64,000 nt of DNA, taken from NCBI GenBank assembly GCA_017531585.1, contig JAFXKT010000002.1:444203-508202 (forward strand), written 5' to 3'. The notes under the pieces are model-generated. The model searched no databases. It had not been told where the DNA came from and worked only from the letters and a program-made list of their open reading frames with translations. Below are positions 1 to 7,804 of this stretch, piece by piece. The stretch is from Candidatus Saccharimonadota bacterium (GTDB lineage: Bacteria; Patescibacteriota; Saccharimonadia; Saccharimonadales; Saccharimonadaceae). The stretch's first letter is position 1; every line of letters begins with the position of its first letter. Both the position numbers and the translations under genes were made by a program.

Positions 1-313
1 AACGAACCCTCTTCTGGCGAGCGATAAGCTGTTGCTGATTCTTTGCCGTTATGACACGAGCTTTAGCCGCAGTTGCTCTTGTAGCACTATGCTTGCGAAG
101 CTGCTGGGTCGTAGTTCTCTGAGCGGCCTGCTGCTGAGCGGTTTGCTGTTGCTTTGCGACCTGAGTTGCCTGCCTCGCAGTAGCAGTCTTAGAAAGGACT
201 GGACGCTTCACGAATCTGCGGTTAAGCGTAGTGGATTTCTGAACGCGACGATGATCAATACTACTCGAATGATTAATCGTTGCATTAGCTCCACGCCTTT
301 TTATTCCGTCCAT
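1..313 (-). CDS. Hypothetical basic, Gln/Ala/Thr-rich protein (C-terminus off the left edge)
   Basis: The minus-strand frame opens with MDGIKRRGAN at 313 and stays open to position 1, giving about 104 residues of a longer protein. The start is supported by AGAGAGG 5 nt upstream and by an upstream TATG-type -10 region near 340-350. The visible part is strongly basic, begins with a histidine/arginine segment (HSSSIDHRRVQKS) and then becomes a run rich in Gln, Ala, Thr and Arg that is probably helical. No membrane segment is visible yet. I do not recognise the family. It is divergent from the next gene, with 172 bp between them. Confidence 0.6.
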   Translation of the reverse strand, partial: MDGIKRRGANATINHSSSIDHRRVQKSTTLNRRFVKRPVLSKTATARQATQVAKQQQTAQQQAAQRTTTQQLRKHSATRATAAKARVITAKNQQQLIARQKRVR

Positions 314-468
314 CTTACCTCTCTTTAATTCCGTTAAATCTATCTTAAAACATAAGCATGCCAAAAACAAGAGCGTTTTAAAAAATTTATTCATGCAAAA
401 TATGCCGGTTTTTCCCTGTAAAAAATTAGATTTTTAATTAAACATAAGCACTTTATAAGCATTAATGA

Positions 469-474
469 TATAAT
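469..474 (+). promoter_or_regulatory. Extended -10 promoter of the PEGA-domain gene
   Basis: TGATATAAT ends 11 nt before the ATG at 486, so the leader would be about five bases. There is no Shine-Dalgarno sequence between the box and the start codon. Confidence 0.55.
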
Positions 475-485
475 CATTCTTAAGT

Positions 486-2072
486 ATGAGTACTAAAAGT
501 AAGAAAATTCGCAATGCGCGAGTTATTGCCACCGATATTTTCATGCTTATAGCAGTCTTGGCAATAGTTTTCCTAATGATGCTTGTAGCAATGGGCTACA
601 AATTTACAGATAAAGGCGGAATTGAACAATCAGGTCTTCTTGAAATTTCTTCACAACCAAGCTCAGCCAAGGTTACGATTGATGGTGACGAGCTCTTCTC
701 ACCAACCGAAATCAGCAAACTCCTAAGCGCCGGAACTCACGACGTGAAACTTAGCAAAAACGGATATGATGTTTGGAAATCTCAGGTCGAGATTGAAGCG
801 GGCCTTCTTACAAAAATCACCTGGGCACGTCTATTCCCAATTAACCCAACTGTTGATACTGTAGACATTCACGATAAACCCCTTACAATCACAAGCTTCT
901 CGCCAAGTCGCAAGAACCTAATTATCGCAGAAGCCGAATCGGAAAGCCTAGAACTCCTTAACATTCAATCAGACAAGCTCAAGGCAAAGATAATCAAATT
1001 TGCAGATTTCGCATATATCCCAAGCGAAAGCGATGCAAAAATTCAATCATCAGATTTTAAGATCGTTTCCTGGAGCAACAACGACAGCAAAATTCTTGTC
1101 CGTCAGCAAGTCGGCGAAAGCGCTCACTGGATTCTTGTAAATTTGTCCGACACCAAAAAGAGCGTCGACCTTACTACGATCTTCAATAAAAATTTTACTC
1201 AGCTACTACTCGCAAATGATTCAGCTTCAAAAATCTGGGCACTAGCCGAAGGCGAGCTTACTGAAATTAATGTTGAAGACAAGACGATGACTCAGGTCAT
1301 CGCAACCAACGTTACTCGTATCGCAAATAACCAGAACACGGTCGCCTATGTCGCAAAAAGTACCGATACAATCCTAGGCGCCAAAACCGACAGTACTGAC
1401 ACCGAAATCGACGACGGCGATACACCAACAAACAAAATCTACATTTACAACGAAGGCGAAGACGGTTCTACTGCAATCGTAGAACTTGGCGATAATAGCA
1501 CCCCACTAATCACTATGGGTACATATTGGAGCAAAAATTGGCTCGCCTATGCCGATGACGGAGATTTTCATTGCATGAGCGGCAAATATCCAGCCTTCAA
1601 TAAAGCCCGCGAAACAGACTTTAAAGATATTTACAAAACCGCTATTACTTTCGAGCCAAACTACATTACAAATAATCCGGAGCAGCGCGTTATTATTACC
1701 GCTTCAAACAAAGAACTACTTGGCTTCGATATTGAAACTTTGCGCCCATATACCTTCTCAGTCGATTCCGACCTTTCAAGTATCAACTGGCTAGATAATT
1801 ACCTAATCTGGAACCAAGAAGGCGACAAGATCGTAACTCACGACTTCACTGGCGAAAACCGCCGCGAACTAGCTTCTACAAACCTTTCCGGTTTCCCTGC
1901 TGTTATTAGCGATAATAATCAATATTTCTACTTCTTCACGACAGAAGATGGCGTAGTTGAATCATTGAGTGATGATAATAGCAATTTAGATACTAGCGAA
2001 ACGGCTCCAGCCGAGTCCGAAACCACAAAGCAAGTCAATTACGTCTTGAGACGCGAAAAGCTAAATATCTAA
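486..2072 (+). CDS. Membrane-anchored PEGA-domain protein with beta-propeller-like ectodomain
   Basis: 528 residues. A short basic N-terminus leads into one membrane segment at about residues 17-36, so the rest is probably outside the cell. Residues about 50-112 read as a PEGA domain (SSQPSSAKVTIDGD, then GTHDVKLSKNGYDVW), a small beta fold common in surface proteins. The remaining ~400 residues contain recurring strands of the kind SASKIWALAEGELTEI and INWLDNYLIWN, which look like degenerate beta-propeller blades, although no blade signature is clean. The C-terminus is acidic and Ser/Thr-rich. The gene is monocistronic and ends in a hairpin at 2079-2112. The specific function is unknown; a surface scaffold or sensor is an inference. 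Confidence 0.75.
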   Translation: MSTKSKKIRNARVIATDIFMLIAVLAIVFLMMLVAMGYKFTDKGGIEQSGLLEISSQPSSAKVTIDGDELFSPTEISKLLSAGTHDVKLSKNGYDVWKSQVEIEAGLLTKITWARLFPINPTVDTVDIHDKPLTITSFSPSRKNLIIAEAESESLELLNIQSDKLKAKIIKFADFAYIPSESDAKIQSSDFKIVSWSNNDSKILVRQQVGESAHWILVNLSDTKKSVDLTTIFNKNFTQLLLANDSASKIWALAEGELTEINVEDKTMTQVIATNVTRIANNQNTVAYVAKSTDTILGAKTDSTDTEIDDGDTPTNKIYIYNEGEDGSTAIVELGDNSTPLITMGTYWSKNWLAYADDGDFHCMSGKYPAFNKARETDFKDIYKTAITFEPNYITNNPEQRVIITASNKELLGFDIETLRPYTFSVDSDLSSINWLDNYLIWNQEGDKIVTHDFTGENRRELASTNLSGFPAVISDNNQYFYFFTTEDGVVESLSDDNSNLDTSETAPAESETTKQVNYVLRREKLNI

Positions 2073-2078
2073 TCCACT

Positions 2079-2112
2079 AAAAACGAGCTCAACATATCCG
2101 GGTTCGTTTTTT
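2079..2112 (+). terminator. Terminator after the PEGA gene
   Basis: AAAACGA pairs with TCGTTTT across a loop of about 17 nt and runs into six Ts. It lies just after the stop codon. Confidence 0.5.
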
Positions 2113-2118
2113 GTAATA

Positions 2119-2235
2119 GTTAACCTAGTTAACCTAGTTAACTTTTACACTTTTTCAAACAGTACAATTGCGCCTGCGAGTTTGACAAGCTTGACTAGCT
2201 TGACAAGTTTGACAAGCTTGACTAGTTTGACAAGT
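2119..2235 (+). repeat. Inverted pair of 9-bp tandem-repeat arrays (TTGACWAGY family)
   Basis: Six exact-length 9-bp units run from 2182 to 2235 (TTGACAAGC, TTGACTAGC, TTGACAAGT, TTGACAAGC, TTGACTAGT, TTGACAAGT). Upstream, 2119-2145 holds three units of GTTAACCTA/GTTAACTTT. Their reverse complement reads TTAACTAGG, a diverged copy of the same unit in opposite orientation. A 36-bp spacer separates the two arrays. The array lies between the convergent PEGA and sortase genes. A second copy of the family is at 57157-57215. Confidence 0.85.
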
Positions 2236-2295
2236 TAACCCATCAAACCTGCAAAACCGCGAACATACCAACCCACACAACTTGCAAACATAAAT

Positions 2296-2320
2296 AATAC
2301 CTCGCATCAAGCAAGGTATT
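2296..2320 (-). terminator. Terminator of the sortase gene
   Basis: AATACCT and AGGTATT form the outer stem and GC/GC the inner stem, just after the sortase stop. The following T-tract is weak. Confidence 0.45.
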
Positions 2321-2325
2321 CCAAT

Positions 2326-3648
2326 CTAATTCTGACCTGTTAGCCAATTCCAGAACTGACCAAGCGGCGTTGGGCTATTCGCCGTCGTTTCCATCGTCGC
2401 CGTTTCACCTTCTACGACCTCAGGAACAGCTGCGTACTCTGCGTTTGTATAATCTGGATAGATCTGCTCGCCATATACCAGCAAACGATAGCGTGACGTA
2501 CCAAGCGGCATACAAGTAATCAAAGTAATCATTGGCTTGCCCGCATTCTGGCTCGTAATCTCGGCTAGCTTATGAACCTCCGTAGGTTCGACTGTAATAT
2601 TTCCGGTAATCCTGTAAGTATAGCGCTTACCTTCATAATCCACATAAACCAAATCACCTTCGCCTAATCTAGAAAGACCTGAGAAGATAAACTTATAGTC
2701 GCCGCTTTCATAGAAGTTATTCGAAGAGTGACCAGAAACCGCAAAGTTACCAATCTGACCAGGCAAAGCCGAAGCGCCTTGCATCGAGAACTGCGCAACG
2801 CCATTAGACATCGCGGCGTTCATCGACTCGACATCATTCTTTACGCCAAGAACAATCGGAACTTCAACGTTAAGCTTCGGAATCATAAGTGTTGGATTTT
2901 CATGCACATCGGCCACGACCGTAGGATCAACGGCTGTAATTGTCGTGCCTTCGCTTCCACCTGGCGAAATATAAGCCACAATATTCGCAATAATCGACTG
3001 ATTGTACTGGAACAAGATACCGATTACTAAGACCACGAGCGCAATCATAATCGGCACAAAGTGCCTAGATTTACGCATCTTCTTGGCACGCTTCTCGACT
3101 TTTTTGCGCAACTTCGAGCGGAATTGATTTACCGCACTCTGTTCAGCTTCTTCTGCCTCTTTTTCTTGTTCAGCACTTAGCTTTGCGTTGGCAAGCAGAT
3201 TGGATTTTTGCACAGCAAAGCCCAAACGTTCATTCTTTAGTCTCTTGCGAGCCTCTTCGAGCTTCTTTGCCTCTTCGGAAGTATCAACCTGATTAGCTTC
3301 TTTCAAACGCTCACGCTCTGCTTCGAGTTTCTTCTTTTGCTCAGCAGCAATGCGTTCCTTTTCCTTTGCAATATATTCCTGAGCGGCCTTGTTATAGTAT
3401 TCGCCGTAATACTTCTGATAATAATCCTGCCAAGCCGAATGATATTTCTTCCATTCCGCCTCGTCAATATTCGTATTCTGAGCCTGCTGGTTTGCCGGCC
3501 TGTAATTCTGCGGCTGAGCCTTATAAGCATTGACAACTTTTTGACGTGCCAAATCAATCGCCGTCTGTCTCTGGCGTTCTTCGCTAGTCAGATTCTTGTC
3601 TTGGGGTGCAGAATTCGAAGAATTTTGCCCACCACTTTTGTTGTCCAT
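2326..3648 (-). CDS. Sortase with long cytoplasmic coiled-coil N-terminus
   Basis: 440 residues from ATG at 3648. Sortases cut a sorting signal in secreted proteins and join them to the cell envelope. Residues about 1-195 are charged and helical (long Glu/Lys/Arg/Gln runs), unusually long for a sortase. A membrane segment follows at about 199-219. The catalytic domain shows AVSGHSSNNF (His near 305), TLITCMPLGTSRYRLLVYG (Cys near 379, Arg near 386), which are the three active residues. About 45 further residues follow. I chose 3648 rather than an upstream in-frame codon because a TAGAAT box ends 7 nt before this ATG. Candidate substrates in the window are at 13199-18910, 34016-35572 and 59109-59546. 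The class is uncertain; the TLxTC context is closest to classes E/D. Confidence 0.88.
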   Translation of the reverse strand: MDNKSGGQNSSNSAPQDKNLTSEERQRQTAIDLARQKVVNAYKAQPQNYRPANQQAQNTNIDEAEWKKYHSAWQDYYQKYYGEYYNKAAQEYIAKEKERIAAEQKKKLEAERERLKEANQVDTSEEAKKLEEARKRLKNERLGFAVQKSNLLANAKLSAEQEKEAEEAEQSAVNQFRSKLRKKVEKRAKKMRKSRHFVPIMIALVVLVIGILFQYNQSIIANIVAYISPGGSEGTTITAVDPTVVADVHENPTLMIPKLNVEVPIVLGVKNDVESMNAAMSNGVAQFSMQGASALPGQIGNFAVSGHSSNNFYESGDYKFIFSGLSRLGEGDLVYVDYEGKRYTYRITGNITVEPTEVHKLAEITSQNAGKPMITLITCMPLGTSRYRLLVYGEQIYPDYTNAEYAAVPEVVEGETATMETTANSPTPLGQFWNWLTGQN

Positions 3649-3682
3649 TAACTCTATTCTAGCATAAAAGCTCACTTCGTGC

Positions 3683-3688
3683 TAAAAT
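3683..3688 (+). promoter_or_regulatory. -10 box of tRNA-Leu
   Basis: TGCTAAAAT (extended -10 TGnTAAAAT) lies 13 nt upstream of the mature tRNA 5' end. Confidence 0.5.
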
Positions 3689-3701
3689 ACAACTATCACT
3701 C

Positions 3702-3788
3702 GGGCGAGTGGTGGAACTGGTAGACACGCTAGACTCAAAATCTTGTGGCAGCAATGCCGTGAGGGTTCAAGTCCCTCCTCGCCCACCA
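3702..3788 (+). tRNA. tRNA-Leu (anticodon CAA), CCA encoded
   Basis: The acceptor arms GGGCGAG and CTCGCCC pair fully, followed by discriminator A and an encoded CCA. The anticodon loop is CTCAAAA (CAA, reads UUG), with one U-U mismatch in the anticodon stem. The D-loop contains TGGTAGACACGC, a long class II variable arm follows, and the T-arm is GAGGGTTCAAGTCCCTC. The 87-nt length fits a class II leucine tRNA. Confidence 0.95.
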
Positions 3789-3831
3789 AGAATATAAAGA
3801 AAGGCCCGCAGGGTTCTTTTTTTATATTCTT
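3789..3831 (+). terminator. Terminator after tRNA-Leu
   Basis: AAGAATATAAAGAA pairs with TTCTTTTTTTATATTCTT around a GC-rich loop, with the T-run inside the 3' arm. Confidence 0.6.
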
Positions 3832-3839
3832 AATGCAAT

Positions 3840-3866
3840 GGAGGGATGTGAACCCGAAGGGTTCAC
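3840..3866. repeat. Inverted partial copy of the tRNA-Leu T-arm with hairpin
   Basis: GGAGGGATGTGAACCC at 3840-3855 matches 14 of 16 bases of the reverse complement of the tRNA T-arm (3763-3778). It runs into a perfect 8-bp hairpin GTGAACCC-GAA-GGGTTCAC at 3848-3866. This may be a tRNA-derived scar or chance; no integrase is nearby. Confidence 0.4.
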
Positions 3867-3910
3867 GCTTCGTAGGAGCCGAGCGAAAACGAAGAAATGT
3901 CATGCTTCCT

Positions 3911-4423
3911 CTATCCAATCATATTATTCTTCGCGCAATAATCACGAGCAATCTTCTTATACTTTTCGTATGTTTCTTTAGCATCCTGTGCCCGAGCCGC
4001 CTCTTTCAAAAATATATTAAACGATTCTTCGTTTTGAACCAACTCAAGCAGAAATCTCTTCTTTTCTTTTTCTTCAATATCGTTCAATTTCTCAAAGAAA
4101 TCGGTTAGCATCTTACCCCAAAACGGATCCACATTAGAATTCGTCACAAAACCGATAATATCAGACAAAGTTATCTCGAATTTCTTATCCTCGAACGAAT
4201 AATCTTTGCCTGTTTTCTCTTTCAATAACTCTTCTAGCGCAATCCGGCGAGAATCATTATTAACCCTATTGCTCGCTTTTAAATAATGTTTAATAATGTA
4301 ATCGATCTGTTCTTCTTTTGAATCGAAGCAAAAATTCTTCTTCAAATCCTCATACTCCGCTTCCAATTCTTCTATAGATTTATTCTCTAAAAGCTTCTTT
4401 ACTATATTTGGTGCAATTGCCAT
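3911..4423 (-). CDS. Hypothetical helical protein
   Basis: 170 residues, rich in Lys and Glu, with no signal peptide or membrane segment. It appears almost entirely helical (IEELEAEYEDLKKNF, FFEKLNDIEEKEKKRF). The start is supported by AAAGGA about 12 nt upstream and by a TGCTTATAAT promoter box at about 4440-4455. I do not recognise a family. It is monocistronic and sits between tRNA-Leu and a divergent orphan gene. Confidence 0.7.
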   Translation of the reverse strand: MAIAPNIVKKLLENKSIEELEAEYEDLKKNFCFDSKEEQIDYIIKHYLKASNRVNNDSRRIALEELLKEKTGKDYSFEDKKFEITLSDIIGFVTNSNVDPFWGKMLTDFFEKLNDIEEKEKKRFLLELVQNEESFNIFLKEAARAQDAKETYEKYKKIARDYCAKNNMIG

Positions 4424-4480
4424 AATTATCCTATTCCTTTCTTATTATTATAAGCATATCCACTTCGCTTTTTGAGTGCC

Positions 4481-4509
4481 TTGCCAATCCTCCAAAAATG
4501 TCATATAAT
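4481..4509 (+). promoter_or_regulatory. Full -35/-10 promoter of the 4601 gene
   Basis: TTGCCA, a 17-bp spacer and TATAAT. The ~85-nt leader that follows contains a hairpin (CCTCTT...AAAGAGG, about 4526-4545) before the ribosome binding site. Confidence 0.7.
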
Positions 4510-4600
4510 ACGCCCTATCACTCGCCCCTCTTGAGACAAAGAGGACGAGCGTACAATTGGTATCCCGTATACAGCACATTCAAAAGGAGGTCGTTTAGCT

Positions 4601-5155
4601 ATGTTATTCAACATTATGCCTTTACCGAACAAAGACGCAATGATCATTGCAGCCAATCTTGAGCTTCCGTTCATCGTAAGACCCAAGAACCCCGAGAACG
4701 AGAATAAGAGTACCGTAAAAACAGAATACATTCTCAAGAATGGCAGTCACCACGGTCGTGGCCTTGAAGTTCTGTTTGCGCACGAGTACGAGAAATACTA
4801 CAAGCAGGTCCTCAACTCTATTACTATTCTCAAGACAGTTCGTGAGAGCAACTTTGCTATTCTTGCAAAGGATCCTGGCAATATCGCCGCAATCATGGGC
4901 AACTTCCCTGCTAGCGCAGATTGCGCAAGAACGCTCGAGATTGCATTCGGCAAAGAAAACTGCCAGATAGACAAGAATAATGTCTTCGCATACTTCTCCA
5001 AGAAGAACGAGAGAATCGAGCTCAAGGAAATCACCCCGAGCCACACTCTCATTGCAGAAATCTTCGACATGCTCCAGCGCTGCAACCGCATAGAGCCGAG
5101 CGAAGAGCTTGCCAAAAAGATGAGATACATCCTCTCCGGCGGCAGCGAAAAGTAA
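4601..5155 (+). CDS. Hypothetical soluble protein with strong ribosome binding site
   Basis: 184 residues, no membrane segment. AAAGGAGG lies 10 nt before the first ATG and decides the start. The N-terminus (PLPNKDAMIIAANLELPFIVRP) and a cysteine-containing middle (SADCARTLEIAFGKENCQID) show no motif I recognise. It has its own promoter and terminator and is followed by the CDP-alcohol phosphotransferase gene on the same strand. It belongs to a set of plus-strand genes in this window that share this cassette design and use more CCG/CCC proline and CTC leucine codons than neighbouring core genes. Confidence 0.75.
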   Translation: MLFNIMPLPNKDAMIIAANLELPFIVRPKNPENENKSTVKTEYILKNGSHHGRGLEVLFAHEYEKYYKQVLNSITILKTVRESNFAILAKDPGNIAAIMGNFPASADCARTLEIAFGKENCQIDKNNVFAYFSKKNERIELKEITPSHTLIAEIFDMLQRCNRIEPSEELAKKMRYILSGGSEK

Positions 5156-5182
5156 TTAAGCTATCCACATTCACTTCCTACA

Positions 5183-5216
5183 AAAGGCCGCTCCTTCCAT
5201 TTCCGGGGCGGCCTTT
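5183..5216 (+). terminator. Terminator between 4601 and 5247 genes
   Basis: AAAGGCCGC pairs with GCGGCCTTT, followed by only a short T-tract. Some read-through into the phosphotransferase gene is plausible, because that gene shows no clear promoter of its own. Confidence 0.7.
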
Positions 5217-5246
5217 ATCATGCTCTTTAAGAAAGGAGGTCTGACT

Positions 5247-6347
5247 ATGCCAAGGTTTTTCAGCTATTTTTGGCGAGGCTTCAGGAACATCTGCCCTAAC
5301 GAAATCGCCCTGATAATCTTTGACGTCGTTACCATCGCAGTCGCACCCCGCCAACTCTTCGATTGCTATCTTTGGGCGATTATCGTACTCTGCGATATTG
5401 CCGTAATAACATCACACGGAGCTTGGCTGGAGCACCGCTGCGCAATGCCAATCGGCCAAACACACCCCTGGCAGCGCACCGAAAGTTTTGTACTACGCGC
5501 CGTGATTCTGTTTTCCCTATCCGTAGGTTTGGGTTACGATTATATAACCCACAACTTCGCGACCGTCCAAACAGAACTCTGGCATGTCGCTACGTACTGC
5601 TGGTATATCACAGTGTTCGTCGCAGTCTACGAAAGCTTCTATTGCATTCTGAAGACACTCAATGCAATCGATCATAGCTGGCTCGAAGGCACCAAAGGAC
5701 ATATCGGCGTACCGAACGCTATCAGCGTCATCCGTATTGGACTCGCACTCAGCATTCCGCACATCTACGTAACGCAAAGCTTCGGCACGCACAGCGACGC
5801 GCTAGCAACCATCATCTTGGGCGCAGCGCTTGGCACCGATGCTGTCGACGGTTATATCGCCAGATCATGCAACCAAATCACCAAAGCCGGCAAGGCCCTC
5901 GACCCTTTAGGAGATAAGCTTATCTTCTATCCGGTTGCCGTTGGATTCTTTATCTATACACAAAATAGATTAATCAACCCAAAGGACGTTTTTCCAGATA
6001 TCTATATCTGGATTGCCGCAAGCTTAATCGCTCTTAGGGACGTTCTGATTATTATCTGGTTTGCCCTGTTTTACAAAAAACACGCAGGCGGTGTCAGTGC
6101 CGGTCTCGCAGATAAACTCAGAACAATCGTCCTAAGCGCATGGCTCGTCTCGACCGCACTCGCTATTGCCACTGCCGAAACCGAACTCGGTTACGATATG
6201 AGCTGGATAAGTTGCATATCCTTGTTCATCGCTGGCATTCTTAGCCCTTTGAGTTTCATAATCGACATTTGTCGCATCCGCGCAATTCGCAAAAAAGAAG
6301 CTCAAGCGGCCTATGAAGTGAGTCACAAAAAGCATCCATCAGCCTAG
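5247..6347 (+). CDS. CDP-alcohol phosphatidyltransferase family membrane protein
   Basis: 366 residues. It carries the full family signature D-x2-DG-x2-AR-x8-G-x3-D-x3-D as DAVDGYIARS...GKALDPLGD near residues 203-225. Family members move a phosphoryl-alcohol group from a CDP-linked lipid, for example in phosphatidylglycerol or inositol phospholipid synthesis. At least six hydrophobic segments are visible, including an extra N-terminal membrane region of about 150 residues that simple PgsA enzymes (~180 aa) lack. GAAAGGAGG located 7 nt before ATG 5247 decides the start. The substrate cannot be told from sequence. Confidence 0.85.
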   Translation: MPRFFSYFWRGFRNICPNEIALIIFDVVTIAVAPRQLFDCYLWAIIVLCDIAVITSHGAWLEHRCAMPIGQTHPWQRTESFVLRAVILFSLSVGLGYDYITHNFATVQTELWHVATYCWYITVFVAVYESFYCILKTLNAIDHSWLEGTKGHIGVPNAISVIRIGLALSIPHIYVTQSFGTHSDALATIILGAALGTDAVDGYIARSCNQITKAGKALDPLGDKLIFYPVAVGFFIYTQNRLINPKDVFPDIYIWIAASLIALRDVLIIIWFALFYKKHAGGVSAGLADKLRTIVLSAWLVSTALAIATAETELGYDMSWISCISLFIAGILSPLSFIIDICRIRAIRKKEAQAAYEVSHKKHPSA

Positions 6348-6366
6348 CTGGTGATTTTACGCTACA

Positions 6367-6398
6367 AAAACCGCCCCAGTACTAAGGGGCGGCTTTTT
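6367..6398 (+). terminator. Terminator of the phosphotransferase gene
   Basis: CCGCCCC (6371-6377) pairs with GGGGCGG (6386-6392), followed by TTTTT. It can also end the convergent serpin transcript. Confidence 0.8.
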
Positions 6399-6406
6399 AT
6401 CGGCTA

Positions 6407-7762
6407 TTAGTCGTCGTTAACTTCAATACAACCATTGTAGTCGGACATTAATTCTGGATGCTCAACTACGCCAGTAAAGATAATTTCCTTTGTCTTATGA
6501 TCGCGAATTATATATACAAATGACTTATCAAAATCTACGTGGTAATGAACATGTTCTGGTTCTTCTTGATAAGCCGACGAAACATCGAGCGTCATCGCCG
6601 TAACAGCTGCTGCGCGTGTGCCAGTCTCGCTCATCTCGACATGGGTCTTCTGAATCAAATTCGAAACATAGAATGGCATACTATCAGAAATGCCACTAAA
6701 GTCTGCTTTCTCGCTATTAAATGCATCGCTTACACCCATACCGGTCGAGAACATCTTTACTAGATCAGGAACCGTATAGTCATAGCTGAATCGTGGTAGA
6801 CTTACGCCAACTGTCACAACCTTCTCATCACTACTAGATGGAGCAATCAACTTCTCATCAAAGCCCTTCAAATCACTTTCGAACGAATCGCTGATATAGC
6901 TACTTACCGAATTATTTGGCTTAAATGCTACGAATTCGAGATAATCACCATTGTCGCTGGCTTTGTAATTCCTAACGATACCTTCAGAATTATCGGTCTT
7001 GAAATAATAGTTTGCTCCACCAGTCATCATCGAAGCTTCAACGGTTTCGCCTTCAGAATTCGTAAAGTCTACACCCTTCGTGTTCTCGCATTCAAACTTA
7101 TCGTTCCACTCTTGTTCCATAGCAATCGCGTTTGCGAGCACCATGTTACCATCGGGAGCATTATCGAAAATCTTAGGGATCATACCATTGGTATTATCAT
7201 TAACCCAGGCGTTCATCGTGTCTGGCGAAGTGAATGAATCGTAAACAATATCGCCATTTACAGCATCCAAGAACTCGTTCTTAATCTTATCTGCAACAGT
7301 CTCACGAATAAAAGCAGCGTTTGCAGAATGAAGACCAGTAATCTCTGGCATCGTGCGCTCAGTACCGAGCATGTCATAAATCTGAGTCTTAGTGTTTCCG
7401 CCGGCGCCCTTACCTGCAATCTGCCATACTGCTTCCATAGAATATGGACTAATCAAAGTATTAGAATAGCTTTTCTCTGCCACATAAGCATTCTTGAAAT
7501 AATTTACGGCAAACAGATTGCTATCTGAGCTATAATTTGCGCCTGGTTTTACTGGCGATGGCGCTGGACTTGGCTTGTTTGGCTTGTCTTTGCCCATAAA
7601 AATAATCGCTGCAACAATCGAAGCGCCAACCAAAATCACCGCAATAGCAATAAGTATTATCAATGATTTTGAGTTCTTAGCACTATTAGGCTGACTAGGC
7701 GTAATCTGACCACCCGCATCAACATTAGACACATTTACTGTGCCACCGTTTCCTTCTTCCAT
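6407..7762 (-). CDS. Membrane-anchored serpin (serine protease inhibitor)
   Basis: 451 residues. A short cytoplasmic tail and a membrane segment (about residues 32-55, IILIAIAVILVGASIVAAII) precede a Pro-rich linker and a full serpin fold. Serpin landmarks are ISPYSMEAVWQIAGKGA near the start, NAIAMEQEWNDKFE, and the C-terminal VDFDKSFVYIIRD...IIFTGVVEHPE. The hinge ETGTRAAAVTA has the small residues needed for loop insertion, so it is probably inhibitory. By hinge counting, P1-P1' falls near V-S-S, which suggests an elastase-like target (inference). The start uses GGAG 7 nt upstream of ATG 7762, with a TGGTATAAT box at about 7790. It is monocistronic. Confidence 0.9.
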   Translation of the reverse strand: MEEGNGGTVNVSNVDAGGQITPSQPNSAKNSKSLIILIAIAVILVGASIVAAIIFMGKDKPNKPSPAPSPVKPGANYSSDSNLFAVNYFKNAYVAEKSYSNTLISPYSMEAVWQIAGKGAGGNTKTQIYDMLGTERTMPEITGLHSANAAFIRETVADKIKNEFLDAVNGDIVYDSFTSPDTMNAWVNDNTNGMIPKIFDNAPDGNMVLANAIAMEQEWNDKFECENTKGVDFTNSEGETVEASMMTGGANYYFKTDNSEGIVRNYKASDNGDYLEFVAFKPNNSVSSYISDSFESDLKGFDEKLIAPSSSDEKVVTVGVSLPRFSYDYTVPDLVKMFSTGMGVSDAFNSEKADFSGISDSMPFYVSNLIQKTHVEMSETGTRAAAVTAMTLDVSSAYQEEPEHVHYHVDFDKSFVYIIRDHKTKEIIFTGVVEHPELMSDYNGCIEVNDD

Positions 7763-7804
7763 TAAAAACTCCACTTAGTATAAATAAATTATACCACGAG
7801 CGTT

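Noticed and set aside
2182-2235. CRISPR array
   Set aside because: The units are 9 bp with no spacers, and no cas gene is in the window.
3682-3918. A 78-residue minus-strand frame with EEGLEPSRHCCHKILSLACLP
   Set aside because: It is the antisense translation of tRNA-Leu, a well-known spurious database protein pattern.
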